64,000 nucleotides of DNA. Source: Thermohalobaculum xanthum (GTDB lineage Bacteria; Pseudomonadota; Alphaproteobacteria; Rhodobacterales; Rhodobacteraceae). Of this stretch, positions 1 through 8,858 are shown piece after piece (within the stretch, counting starts at the first letter, position 1; every line of letters begins with the position of its first letter). Location: assembly GCF_016623495.1 (NCBI RefSeq), contig NZ_JAEHHL010000001.1, forward strand, positions 248,001 through 312,000, in the 5' to 3' direction. Made by a program: the position numbers and the translations under genes. A model generated the notes under the pieces. The model worked only from the letters and a program-made list of their open reading frames with translations, searched no databases and was not told the origin of the DNA.

Positions 1-12
1 CGGCGAGACGGC

Positions 13-1875
13 TCAGTTGAGGATCGAGGCGCCCATCCCCTCACGGTCGCCGGCCGCGCCGCGAGGTTCGATCCCCATCTCGCGGATCTGTCTGAGCGCG
101 GCCTCGACTTTCAGCATCAGCATCTGCTCGCCGATCTCGGCCGTCGCGCGCGACGGGGCACCGGAATATCCAGGTTCGGCACCTTCTGGCGGCTCGACCG
201 GGCGCATGCGGACGCCCTCGCGGTTCACGGCGATCAGTTCCGACGTGTCGCGGATGCCGGCATGCGAGCCGATTTCGGCGTCGGTGAAGCCCTGGGCCCT
301 GAGCCAGTCGATCTGACCGTTGGCGGCATAGTAGGCGCCGACATGGAGGACGCGCACGCCCTCGTCGGCCCAGGCCGCGGTGAGCCGCTGGGCGACTTCG
401 GCCTGAGCGGCCTGGTTCCCGCCGCTGTCGCCGATGAGCAGGATGTTCCTGAAGCCATGCGCCTTGTAGCTTGCCGCCGCGGCTTCCAGAACCGACTGGA
501 ACAGGGGTTCCGGCAGGCTGAGGGTTCCGGCGAACGCCATGTGGCCCTCGCGCGTCGCGGGGTCGCCCTCGGGGACGTATGACAGGACCGGAGCGACCAA
601 TGTGCGGTCGAGCGCGCGCGCGATGCGTTCTGCCGTCTCGTGAATGATGTAGTTGTGCTTTCCGAGGATGACGTGGGGCCCGTTCTGCTCGGTTCCGCCC
701 GTAGGGATGATCACGGTGTCGAAGCCGCGGTCCTGTGCGCGGGCAATCTCGGTCCAGGTCAGGTCCTCGAGATGCACGCTGGGGACCGCCGACGCCGCCG
801 CGATCACCTGCCGCTGGGCGTGAAACACGAGACCATAGGCGGCAACGCACATGCCCACCGATGCCGCCATCACGATGCGCCGGCGCTTGCCGCCCTCGCG
901 CGGTGCGATGATCTCCCAGGCATTGGCGAAGGGCTTGAGATAGAGCTCGCGCACCGACGAGAACGGGTTGGGCTCGGACCGGTTGATGCCGAAGCTCAGC
1001 TTCTCGTAGCCCTTCGGCACATAGAGCGTTCCGAACATCCAGTCCCAGAACGCGAAGACGAGGCCAAAGTTCTTGTCGAAATGCCGCACCTCGACCGAGT
1101 GGTGCGTCTGGTGCTGGGCGGGGCTGATCAGGATGAAGCTGAGCCAGCGAGGATAGCCGAGCCAGATATGCGAGTGCCGCAGGTTATAGCCGACGAGGTA
1201 GAAGACGAAGATCACCACGTTGACGCCGGCGATGGTCGTCTCCTTCGGCGGCTCGCCCGTGAGGTAGACGAAGAGCGCCAGGGCCAGCGCCACGCAGGCC
1301 GCGCCCACGATCCCCGTGAAGAACAGGTCGACAGGGTGCATGCGGTAGACCGTGACCGGCGTCAGGACCTCGGCCGAATGGTGCACCTGGTGGAACTGCC
1401 AGAGAACCTGCACCTTGTGTTGCAGGTAATGCGTTATGAACACGGCAAAATCCGCCGCCATCACGGCCGCGAGGGTGTAGAGGATCGCGGTCAGCGGCGT
1501 TGCCGGGAAGACCGGAGTTTCCGGGCGCCCGAAGATCGCGTCGAGCGTGACACCGAAGACGCCATAGAAGATGTGCGCGCCGATCAGCAGTTGCGAGACG
1601 ATGCCGGCATAGATCAGGCCGTTCACCACGAAATACACGTAGTCCTGCCGGGCCGAGCGGTGGAGCCAAACCTCGCGGTCGAAGATATACCCCCAGAGCC
1701 CCTTGCTCACGCCATCGGGACGATCCGCGCCTTCCTCATGGGCCTTGAAGAAGATGTAGGTGCCCGTCGCGATGACGAAGGCCGCCAGAAGATAGAGCCA
1801 GAACACCCGTTGGCTGGGGAGAACCAGCGCTGTGAGGTGCGAGGTGGTCTGATCGATCAGGGTATCGAGAAACAT
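13..1875 (-). CDS. Membrane fatty acid hydroxylase/sterol desaturase fused to a creatininase-family domain
   Basis: 620 residues in one uninterrupted frame. Residues 1-325 form a multi-pass di-iron oxygenase of the fatty acid hydroxylase/sterol desaturase superfamily, with His boxes HYLQH (149-153), HQVHH (162-166), HSH (234-236) and HQTHH (255-259). An extra hydrophobic segment (about 333-351), preceded by KRRR, leads into a creatininase/creatinine amidohydrolase-like domain (about 370-600) with GGTEQNGPH, EGHMAF, GDSGGN and SHAGIRDTSE. The positive-inside rule would place this second domain in the periplasm (inference). Usual creatininase ligands are altered: EQHG is EQNG and GHGGN is GDSGGN. 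I chose the ATG at 1875; the frame extends 14 codons to a TTG with no better ribosome site. Substrate unknown; it could act on a lipid or a cyclic amide. Confidence 0.8.
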   Translation of the reverse strand: MFLDTLIDQTTSHLTALVLPSQRVFWLYLLAAFVIATGTYIFFKAHEEGADRPDGVSKGLWGYIFDREVWLHRSARQDYVYFVVNGLIYAGIVSQLLIGAHIFYGVFGVTLDAIFGRPETPVFPATPLTAILYTLAAVMAADFAVFITHYLQHKVQVLWQFHQVHHSAEVLTPVTVYRMHPVDLFFTGIVGAACVALALALFVYLTGEPPKETTIAGVNVVIFVFYLVGYNLRHSHIWLGYPRWLSFILISPAQHQTHHSVEVRHFDKNFGLVFAFWDWMFGTLYVPKGYEKLSFGINRSEPNPFSSVRELYLKPFANAWEIIAPREGGKRRRIVMAASVGMCVAAYGLVFHAQRQVIAAASAVPSVHLEDLTWTEIARAQDRGFDTVIIPTGGTEQNGPHVILGKHNYIIHETAERIARALDRTLVAPVLSYVPEGDPATREGHMAFAGTLSLPEPLFQSVLEAAAASYKAHGFRNILLIGDSGGNQAAQAEVAQRLTAAWADEGVRVLHVGAYYAANGQIDWLRAQGFTDAEIGSHAGIRDTSELIAVNREGVRMRPVEPPEGAEPGYSGAPSRATAEIGEQMLMLKVEAALRQIREMGIEPRGAAGDREGMGASILN

Positions 1876-1977
1876 GTGCCGCGGTCCGCTCGTCTGCCTG
1901 ACGCAATGAAACACCAATCTGGGACCGTTTCATGGCAAAGGGCAGAATAACTGTCCTCTCAACGCGATAGCGGCGCC

Positions 1978-3585
1978 CTAGACGTGCGTTTCCTTGGTCG
2001 CGCTCAATCTGAGCTCCGGCCAGTCGCGCTCGACCCGGTCGATGTCCCATTGCAGCCGCGTCATGTAGACTGGGTCGCCGTCGTGGTCCGTCGCCATGTG
2101 GCCCCGGTTCGCCTTGACGAAGGCGTCGATCTTGTCCTGCGGCCCCGAGATCCAGCGGGCCGAGGTGAATTGCGTCTGCTCGAAGCGGACGGGCAGGCCG
2201 TATTCGATCTCGATGCGGCTGGCCAGCACGTCGAACTGGAGCGAGCCGACGACGCCCACGATCCAGCCCGAGCCGATGGCGGGTTTGAAAAGCTTGGCGG
2301 CGCCTTCCTCGGCGAACTGTGTGAGCGCCTTGTCGAGATGCTTGGCCTTCATCGGGTCGCCTGCCCGGACGGCCTGCAGCAACTCGGGCGCGAAGGAGGG
2401 GATGCCCGAGAAGCGCAGATCCTCGCCTTCGGTCAGCGCGTCGCCGATGCGAAGCTGCCCGTGGTTGGGGATGCCGATGATGTCGCCCGCCCAGGCGTCC
2501 TCGGCGATCTCGCGCTCGCTGGCAAGGAAGAGAACCGGGTTTGAGACCGCCATCGGCTTGCCCGCGCGGACGTGGTGCAGCTTCATGCCTCGCATGAAGT
2601 GTCCGCTGCAAAGCCTTACGAAAGCGACACGATCCCGGTGCTTCGGATCCATGTTTGCCTGCACCTTGAAGACAAAGCCCGTGACCCTCTTCTCCTCGGC
2701 GCCCACCTGGCGCGAGGCGGTCAGGCGGGGCTGAGGCGCGGGGGCGTTCTCGGCAATTCCATCCATCAACTCCTTGACGCCAAAGGAATTGATGGCCGAG
2801 CCGAACCAGATCGGGGTCATATGCCCTTCGAGGAAAGACTGTTTGTCGAAGGCCGGCAGCAATTCGCGCGCCATCTCGACTTCCTCGCGCAGCTTGCCGA
2901 GCAGCTCGGTCGGCACATGAGCCTCGATCCGCGGGTCGTCGAGGCCGTCAAGCGCGATCGACTGGCCGCGCTTGTTGCGGTCGGCCCGGTCCATCAGTTC
3001 GAGCCGGTCGTGGATCAGGTCGTAGGCGCCGAGGAAATCGCGGCCCATGCCGATCGGCCAGGACGCGGGTGCGACGTCGAGGGCCAGGCTCTCCTGGATC
3101 TCGTCGATGATCTCGAAGGTGTCGCGGCTCTCGCGGTCCATCTTGTTGCAGAAAGTCAGGATCGGCAGATCCCGCAGGCGGCAGACCTCGAACAGTTTTT
3201 TTGTCTGGCTTTCCACGCCCTTGGCGCCGTCGATTACCATGATCGCGGCGTCGACGGCGGTCAGCGTGCGGTAGGTGTCCTCCGAGAAATCCTCGTGGCC
3301 CGGCGTGTCCACCAGGTTGAACCAGTTCTTGCCGTACTCGAACGACATCGCCGAGGCCGAGACCGAGATCCCGCGCTCCTGCTCGAGCTTCATGAAGTCC
3401 GACCGTGTCCGTCGTGCCTCACCCTTGGCACGGACCTGGCCCGCCATCTGGATCGCGCCTCCGAACAGCAGCAGCTTTTCGGTCAGCGTCGTCTTGCCCG
3501 CATCGGGATGCGAGATGATTGCGAAGGTCCGTCGCCGCGCGATCTCGGGCGGCAGGACGGGGGCATTTGATCCATGGTCGCGCAT
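1978..3585 (-). CDS. prfC: Peptide chain release factor 3
   Basis: Class II release-factor GTPase that recycles RF1/RF2 from the ribosome after termination. The 535 residues match the family length of about 530. The GTPase domain shows G1 SHPDAGKTT, G3 DTPGHEDF and G4 NKMD, then the EF-G-like domain II and the RF3 C-terminal domain. The ATG at 3585 gives MRDHGSNAP and puts the P-loop about 25 residues in, as in the E. coli protein; an upstream in-frame ATG adds 22 residues of low-complexity Arg-rich sequence and is unlikely. It is a single gene, divergent from the ABC ATPase on the other side. Confidence 0.95.
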   Translation of the reverse strand: MRDHGSNAPVLPPEIARRRTFAIISHPDAGKTTLTEKLLLFGGAIQMAGQVRAKGEARRTRSDFMKLEQERGISVSASAMSFEYGKNWFNLVDTPGHEDFSEDTYRTLTAVDAAIMVIDGAKGVESQTKKLFEVCRLRDLPILTFCNKMDRESRDTFEIIDEIQESLALDVAPASWPIGMGRDFLGAYDLIHDRLELMDRADRNKRGQSIALDGLDDPRIEAHVPTELLGKLREEVEMARELLPAFDKQSFLEGHMTPIWFGSAINSFGVKELMDGIAENAPAPQPRLTASRQVGAEEKRVTGFVFKVQANMDPKHRDRVAFVRLCSGHFMRGMKLHHVRAGKPMAVSNPVLFLASEREIAEDAWAGDIIGIPNHGQLRIGDALTEGEDLRFSGIPSFAPELLQAVRAGDPMKAKHLDKALTQFAEEGAAKLFKPAIGSGWIVGVVGSLQFDVLASRIEIEYGLPVRFEQTQFTSARWISGPQDKIDAFVKANRGHMATDHDGDPVYMTRLQWDIDRVERDWPELRLSATKETHV

Positions 3586-3736
3586 GGCGCGCCGTATAGC
3601 CCGGCGCCGCGCCGAGGTGAAGGGCGAAGCGGCATGGGTGGTGCGCCTCACTGTCTCGCCCCGCGGTGCAGGCCTTGTCAGCCTTGGGGCGGCTTGTTAC
3701 CTGTGACTTGATGCGAGCCTGACAAAATTGCTCGGG

Positions 3737-4906
3737 ATGGGTATGCCGGCTGGAAAGAACGTCGTGCACGTGATCGAAGGGGGCAAGCCGCCGCCGCGGC
3801 TCGCGCTCGACGGTATTTGCGTGAATTTCGATGGCGTTCCCGCCGTTCAGGACCTGACGCTTGATGTCGGGGCGGGCGAGTTGGTGTGCCTTCTGGGCCC
3901 ATCGGGTTGCGGAAAATCCACGACCTTGCGTGTCGCAGCCGGTGTCGAGCGCCAGACCAGCGGTCGGGTTTTTGTCGACGGCTCGGTGGTGTCCGACGAG
4001 CGCGTCCACGCTCCGCCCGAGGCACGGTCGGTTGGCCTCATGTTCCAGGATTTCGCGCTGTTTCCCCATCTGACGGTGGCGGAAAATGTCGGTTTCGGGC
4101 TGCGCAAGGGCGTGGGCGCTGCCGAACGTGCGGCGACGGTGACCGATTACCTGCGGCGTGTAGGTCTTTCGGGATACGAGCGAAAGTATCCCCACCAGCT
4201 TTCGGGCGGAGAACAGCAGCGCGTGGCCCTGGCGCGCGCGCTCGCGCCGCGGCCGCGCGTGATGCTGATGGACGAGCCCTTCTCGGGGCTGGACAACCGG
4301 CTTCGCGATGAAGTGCGCGACGAGTCGCTCTCTATCCTCAAGGAGGAGGGGGCGGGCGTCCTTCTGGTGACCCATGACCCCGACGAGGCGATGCGCATGT
4401 CCGACCGCATCGCGCTGATGCGCGAGGGACGGATCGTGCAGGTGGGCGCGGCCTATCACATCTACAATTACCCCAAGGACCGCGCGGCGGCGGCCTTCTT
4501 CTCGGATCTGAACGTGATCCACGGGGTGGTTAACGACCGCCAGACGGATACGCCTTTCGGGCTGTTCCTGACGCCCGGGCTCGTCGACGGCGCGGATGTC
4601 GAGATCATCGTACGGCCCCAGCACCTCAAGGTGACGGCGGACAAGGGGCAGGCGCCCGCGCTCAGCCCCGACGACGGGATCGCCGCCCGCGGACGCGTGG
4701 TGCGTGCCCGCTTCGTGGGCGCGCAAAGCCTCATCGAGGTCGCGATGGACCATGACGGCCAGGTGCTGCGCGCGACCGTGCCGCATGCCTGGCTGCCCGA
4801 GGCAGGGGCGCCCGTATGGTTGTCGATGCGGCGCGACCGCTGCTTCGTGTTCCCCTGCGCCCAGCAGAGCCGCGTCGCGACACCCTACGCGGCGGCGGCC
4901 GAGTAG
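3737..4906 (+). CDS. ABC transporter ATP-binding protein, FbpC/PotA type (orphan)
   Basis: 389-residue ATPase of the iron(III)/spermidine/sulfate importer class. Walker A GPSGCGKST, Q-loop MFQDFALFPH, signature LSGGEQQR, Walker B VMLMDEPFSGLD and H-loop THD are all intact. The C-terminal third is a TOBE-like regulatory domain (IIVRPQHLKV and following). No permease or binding protein lies beside it; the neighbours are prfC (divergent) and tatA (downstream, same strand), so the partner must be encoded elsewhere. The start could also be the ATG at 3743. Substrate cannot be read from the sequence; Fe(III) is the best guess from the family. Confidence 0.85.
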   Translation: MGMPAGKNVVHVIEGGKPPPRLALDGICVNFDGVPAVQDLTLDVGAGELVCLLGPSGCGKSTTLRVAAGVERQTSGRVFVDGSVVSDERVHAPPEARSVGLMFQDFALFPHLTVAENVGFGLRKGVGAAERAATVTDYLRRVGLSGYERKYPHQLSGGEQQRVALARALAPRPRVMLMDEPFSGLDNRLRDEVRDESLSILKEEGAGVLLVTHDPDEAMRMSDRIALMREGRIVQVGAAYHIYNYPKDRAAAAFFSDLNVIHGVVNDRQTDTPFGLFLTPGLVDGADVEIIVRPQHLKVTADKGQAPALSPDDGIAARGRVVRARFVGAQSLIEVAMDHDGQVLRATVPHAWLPEAGAPVWLSMRRDRCFVFPCAQQSRVATPYAAAAE

Positions 4907-5074
4907 CGGTTTCGGCAAGCATCGCCCTCGCGGATTCCGTCCGCCTCGGGCGATTGTGTCAGCACGTCAAATCAGGTCTTTCAACCGCGACGCCGAGCGA
5001 ATATGTGTGTCCGGGACCGACGATCCGCGCCCGCCCGAGAGGCGGCGCATCGCAGTGACAGGGAGACGAGATTC

Positions 5075-5299
5075 ATGGGCCTCAGCATCTGGCAAATCCT
5101 GATTGTGGTGCTGCTTCTGGTCCTGCTCTTCGGGCGCGGCAAGATTTCCGAGCTGATGGGCGACATGGCCAAGGGCATCAAGAGCTTCAAGAAAGGGATG
5201 GCCGAAGATCCCGACGAGGCTCCGAAGGTTGCCGAACAGCGCGACCAGACCATCGACGTGACGCCCAGCAAGTCGGAGCAGGGCAAGGACAACGCCTGA
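5075..5299 (+). CDS. tatA: Twin-arginine translocase subunit TatA
   Basis: 74 residues: a single N-terminal membrane helix (about 4-20) with the family's [12 protein letters not shown] hinge, an amphipathic helix and a charged soluble tail. TatA oligomerises to form the pore that moves folded, often cofactor-bearing, proteins across the inner membrane. The ATG at 5075 is preceded by a good Shine-Dalgarno (agggagacgag). First gene of tatA-tatB-tatC-DUF815, with a 24-base gap to tatB. Confidence 0.96.
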   Translation: MGLSIWQILIVVLLLVLLFGRGKISELMGDMAKGIKSFKKGMAEDPDEAPKVAEQRDQTIDVTPSKSEQGKDNA

Positions 5300-5323
5300 T
5301 CGGCGGGAGGGGGAGCGCGCCCC

Positions 5324-5758
5324 ATGTTCGACATCGGCTGGAGCGAGCTTCTCGTCATCGGCATGCTGGCGCTGATCGTGGTCGGCCCCAAGGAGCTTCC
5401 TGGGCTGCTGCGGACGGTCGGCCAGTATGTCGGCAAGGCGCGCTCGGTCGCGCGCGAGTTCCAGAGGTCGATGGAGGATGCCGCGCGCGAGGCCGACATC
5501 GGGAACCTCAAGGAGCTTCGTGACGCCAAGCGCGACCTCGACTCGATGACCCGGCTCGATTTCGCCGAGCAGGCAAAGCGCAGCAGCGCGAGCCTGGCGG
5601 CGGGCGGCAAGAGCGGTGGCACGACATCATCGGGCTCCACCAAGACCGCCGTTCCCGACAAGGCTCCGGCCGAGCCAAAGAAAGTAGCCGAGGCGCCAGC
5701 ACCGGCGCCCGCGCCCGAACCGGCGGCGGCCCGGTCCGGTGGCGCAGAAGACGCCTGA
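5324..5758 (+). CDS. tatB: Twin-arginine translocase subunit TatB
   Basis: 144 residues with the TatB pattern: start [10 protein letters not shown], one membrane helix, the [11 protein letters not shown] hinge and a long amphipathic helix, then an Ala/Pro/Lys-rich disordered tail of roughly 60 residues. TatB joins TatC in the receptor that recognises twin-Arg signal peptides. The stop is 13 bases before the tatC start, consistent with one transcript. Confidence 0.95.
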   Translation: MFDIGWSELLVIGMLALIVVGPKELPGLLRTVGQYVGKARSVAREFQRSMEDAAREADIGNLKELRDAKRDLDSMTRLDFAEQAKRSSASLAAGGKSGGTTSSGSTKTAVPDKAPAEPKKVAEAPAPAPAPEPAAARSGGAEDA

Positions 5759-5771
5759 CACCGGATGGCAG

Positions 5772-6626
5772 ATGACTGAAAAGCATATCGACGACAGCTC
5801 TGCGCCGCTGATCGAGCATCTGATCGAACTCCGGAGCCGCCTGATCTGGTCGCTCGTCGGTCTCGGCGGGGGCTTCGTGGTCTGCTGGATCTTCGCCGAG
5901 GACATCTACACGATCCTCACGCTGCCGTTGTGCGAAGCGCTCGAAGACCGCGGCCAGCGTTGCGGGCTGATCTTCACCGCCCTGCATGAAGCCTTCTTCA
6001 CCTACCTCAAGCTCGCGCTGTTCGGCGGCTTCTGCCTAGCTTTCCCGGTGATCGCCAACCAGTTGTGGCGCTTCGTCGCGCCCGGCCTCTACACCTCCGA
6101 GCAGAAGGCGTTTCTGCCGTTTCTGGTCGCGACGCCGATCCTGTTCATCCTTGGCGGCAGCTTCGTCTACTTCCTGATCATGCCGCTCGCCATCGACTTC
6201 TTCCTGAACTTCCAGGTTCCGGGGGATGGCACGGGCGCTACGCATATCGAGTTCCTGGGCAAGGTGAACGAGTATCTCACGCTCTCCATGACCTTCATTC
6301 TTGCTTTTGGCGTGTGCTTCCAGCTGCCCGTTCTGCTGACGCTGATGGGTCGGGCGGGGCTCGTGACGGCCGATGGTCTTGCCCGCAAGCGCAAATACGC
6401 CATCGTCGGGATCGCCGCGGTCGCGGCCGTGCTGACGCCGCCCGACGTGATCAGCCAGGTTGGCCTCGGCGCGGCGGTCTATCTCCTCTACGAGATCTCG
6501 ATCCATCTCGTTCGTTTCAACGAACGAAAGCGCGCGGCCGCCGCGGCCGACGAGGAGGAAGACGAGGAAGCAGGCTTGCCCGAGAGTGTCGAGTCCGCCT
6601 CCTCGACGCCGGAGAAGGACTCGTGA
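5772..6626 (+). CDS. tatC: Twin-arginine translocase subunit TatC
   Basis: 284 residues with six membrane segments. Hallmarks present: LIEHLIELRSRL near the N terminus (signal-peptide binding), the FTALHEAFFTYLK stretch in the first periplasmic loop and VAPGLYTSEQK. TatC is the core receptor for RR signal peptides. The C-terminal tail is Ala/Glu rich and acidic. The ATG at 5772 follows the tatB stop and has a cggatgg ribosome site; a GTG at 5739 inside tatB is less likely. The stop overlaps the next gene's GTG. Confidence 0.96.
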   Translation: MTEKHIDDSSAPLIEHLIELRSRLIWSLVGLGGGFVVCWIFAEDIYTILTLPLCEALEDRGQRCGLIFTALHEAFFTYLKLALFGGFCLAFPVIANQLWRFVAPGLYTSEQKAFLPFLVATPILFILGGSFVYFLIMPLAIDFFLNFQVPGDGTGATHIEFLGKVNEYLTLSMTFILAFGVCFQLPVLLTLMGRAGLVTADGLARKRKYAIVGIAAVAAVLTPPDVISQVGLGAAVYLLYEISIHLVRFNERKRAAAAADEEEDEEAGLPESVESASSTPEKDS

Positions 6627-7474
6627 GCGCTGACGACGCGGTGCTGGTACGGATCGCCGAGGCGCTCGAACGGATCGCGCCTCCGCCTGCGCCGGCACCG
6701 GATTTTTCGGCCGCGGACGCGTTCGTCTGGGCGCCCGAGCCCGACCGCCTGATCCCCGTCCCCCGCGTCAACCGCGTCGAGATGGGGCTGCTGGTCGGCA
6801 TCGATCGGTCGCGCGATACGCTGATGGAGAACACGCTTCGCTTCGCCCGAGGCCTGCCCGCGAACAACGCACTTCTGTGGGGCGCGCGCGGCATGGGCAA
6901 GTCGTCGCTGGTAAAGGCGGCGCATGCGCGCGCCAATGCCGAAACAGGCACGCTGCGCCTGATCGAGATCCACCGCGAGGATATCCCGAGCATCGGCCGT
7001 CTGCTCGGCCTGCTGCGCGATCAGGGCCTGCGATTCCTGGTGTTCTGCGACGACCTTTCCTTCGACAAGGACGACAGCCACTACAAGTCGCTCAAGGCGG
7101 TGCTCGACGGCGGTATTGCCGGGCGTCCCGCGAATGTCCTGTTCTACGCCACCTCGAACCGCCGCCACCTGATGCCGCGCGACATGATCGAGAACGAGCG
7201 CTCGACGGCGATCAACCCGTCGGAGGCGACCGAGGAGAAGGTCTCGCTCTCGGACCGTTTCGGGCTGTGGCTTGGCTTCCACCCCTGCACGCAGGACGAG
7301 TTCCTGGCGATGATCCGTGGCTACTGCGATCACTTCGGCATCGACATCGACGACGCGCGGCTGCGGGCCGAGGCGGTGGAATGGCGACAGTCACGCGGTG
7401 CCATGTCTGGCCGCGTGGCCTGGCAGTTCGTCCAGGACCTCGCCGGACGCGAGGGCGTGCCGCTCGACCTCTGA
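6623..7474 (+). CDS. DUF815 AAA+ family ATPase
   Basis: 283-residue AAA+ ATPase of the DUF815 (PF05673) type. Walker A GARGMGKSS is at about 87-95; a Walker B-like FLVFCDDLSF, the sensor-like YATSNRRHL and the conserved LSDRFGLWL stretch follow. The GTG start overlaps the tatC stop (GTGA) with a strong ggagaagg ribosome site inside tatC, so translation is probably coupled to tatC. The biochemical role of the family is not established as far as I know. The gene ends at a hairpin facing nlpD. Confidence 0.85.
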   Translation: MSADDAVLVRIAEALERIAPPPAPAPDFSAADAFVWAPEPDRLIPVPRVNRVEMGLLVGIDRSRDTLMENTLRFARGLPANNALLWGARGMGKSSLVKAAHARANAETGTLRLIEIHREDIPSIGRLLGLLRDQGLRFLVFCDDLSFDKDDSHYKSLKAVLDGGIAGRPANVLFYATSNRRHLMPRDMIENERSTAINPSEATEEKVSLSDRFGLWLGFHPCTQDEFLAMIRGYCDHFGIDIDDARLRAEAVEWRQSRGAMSGRVAWQFVQDLAGREGVPLDL

Positions 7475-7520
7475 TCGAATGCGCCGGGCCTTGGTCGGCG
7501 TGTACGGGCTCTAATGAAAT

Positions 7521-7560
7521 GGGCGCTGCCGTTTGATCGCAGCAGCGCCCTTCGCGGTTT
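7521..7560. terminator. Bidirectional hairpin terminator between the DUF815 gene and nlpD
   Basis: Perfect 9-base arms GGGCGCTGC (7521-7529) and GCAGCGCCC (7542-7550) with a 12-base loop, in the gap between two convergent operons. The flank ttcgcggttt is T-enriched on the plus strand. Confidence 0.75.
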
Positions 7561-7594
7561 CGGGCCTGATCGGTCCGGCCTCTCGGCCCGAGCG

Positions 7595-8770
7595 TCAGAA
7601 GAACGGCATCGGGTCGACGCTGACCGCGCCGCGGCGCACCTCGAAATGCATGCGCGGCTCGCCGCCGTCGGGCGAGGGGGCAACCGTCCCGATCGGCTGC
7701 CCACGCCGCACCGTGGTGCCCTTGCCGACCGTCACGCCCTCGACGCGACCATAGACGGTGAGCAGCTCGTCCGGGTGACGGACGACCACGATCGTGCCGA
7801 GACCGCCCAGCGACGGCGAGACGAGCGCAACCGAGCCGTCCGCGGCCGCCACCACCGGCGTGCCGACAGGGGCGGCGAAGTCGACGCCCTCGTTGCGGGT
7901 GCCGCCGGCACCCCAGGTATCGTAGCCGACCACCACGGGGCCATCGACGGGTTTGGTGAGGCGCAGGTTCTCGAGCCCGGCGGGCCGCGCCGACGGCGAG
8001 GCGGCGGCAAGTTCCTGCTCGGCGGCGCGCTCTGCCTCGACGGCGGCGCGCTCGGTTGCTGCGGTGGTAGCGGCTGCGGTGCCCGAGGGGTCCGCGCTCG
8101 GGGCAGGGGTCTGATACTGCCCCAGATCGGGCGAGGGCAGATCCGCCGGGCGTTCCGGCTCCGGCGGAAGCGGCGTGGCAGCCGAGGGAGGCGGCTCGAG
8201 CGGCGCGTCCGCCGTGCCTGCCCGATCGATCGCCGCGGCCGCGAGGTCCGGCGACCAGCCGCCACTGGACGTCGCCGGGGCTGCGCTCTCGGCGGCGGCG
8301 GTTCCCGCGCTCGCCGGGGCAGCGGTGTCGAAGGTCGGGCCTGGGGTCGTCGTCACGATGCCCGGCGTTGCGCCAGCGCCCGTGGCGGTGCTGGCCGACG
8401 CGACCGCTGTGCCGCCATAGCCGCCCGGTCGCGGAGGCAGGACCAGCTCGTCGCCGGCCCGCAGCTGCTGCGTCGGCGAGAGGCCGTTGTATGAGCCGAG
8501 CTCGCTGGCCGACAGGCCGACCCGGTCTGCGAGGCTTGCGACCGTGTCTCCCTGGCTCGCACGGATGGCTTCGTACCCGTCATAGGCGATCACGCCTCCG
8601 GGGCCTGTGGCCGGCGCGCCGGGGGCCGGCTGCGTGACCGCGCCGCCGCTGCCCGTGCCGCGATACTCGACCGCGGCCTGGTTCGAGGATTTACTGCCGG
8701 CGCAGCCGGCGAGCGTCATCGCCGATACGAGCGCGAGGCCGAGCCCCGCCTTCTGACTGATGGACCGCAT
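7595..8770 (-). CDS. nlpD: NlpD-like lipoprotein: LysM plus degenerate M23/LytM domain
   Basis: 391 residues. A lipoprotein signal peptide ends in a lipobox (TLAGC, Cys about 23). A LysM motif follows (about 55-105), then an Ala/Pro/Thr-rich linker and a C-terminal LytM (peptidase M23) fold with GVDFAAPVGTPV and RMHFEVRRG. Two zinc ligands are missing: the first His is Asn (NEG) and the HxH motif is RMH. The same losses occur in E. coli NlpD, an activator of a cell-wall amidase at the septum rather than an enzyme, so I infer that role here. It is the last gene of serS-surE-pcm-nlpD, the order seen around nlpD in gammaproteobacteria too. The start is set by the signal peptide. Confidence 0.88.
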   Translation of the reverse strand: MRSISQKAGLGLALVSAMTLAGCAGSKSSNQAAVEYRGTGSGGAVTQPAPGAPATGPGGVIAYDGYEAIRASQGDTVASLADRVGLSASELGSYNGLSPTQQLRAGDELVLPPRPGGYGGTAVASASTATGAGATPGIVTTTPGPTFDTAAPASAGTAAAESAAPATSSGGWSPDLAAAAIDRAGTADAPLEPPPSAATPLPPEPERPADLPSPDLGQYQTPAPSADPSGTAAATTAATERAAVEAERAAEQELAAASPSARPAGLENLRLTKPVDGPVVVGYDTWGAGGTRNEGVDFAAPVGTPVVAAADGSVALVSPSLGGLGTIVVVRHPDELLTVYGRVEGVTVGKGTTVRRGQPIGTVAPSPDGGEPRMHFEVRRGAVSVDPMPFF

Positions 8771-8858
8771 GGTGCTTCCAGCTCCTGCCTCTTTCGTTTC
8801 TGGTCCGGTTGCGACCGCCGTCGGCGGCCGCCGCATCTACCCGCTGCGGCCCGCCTGC

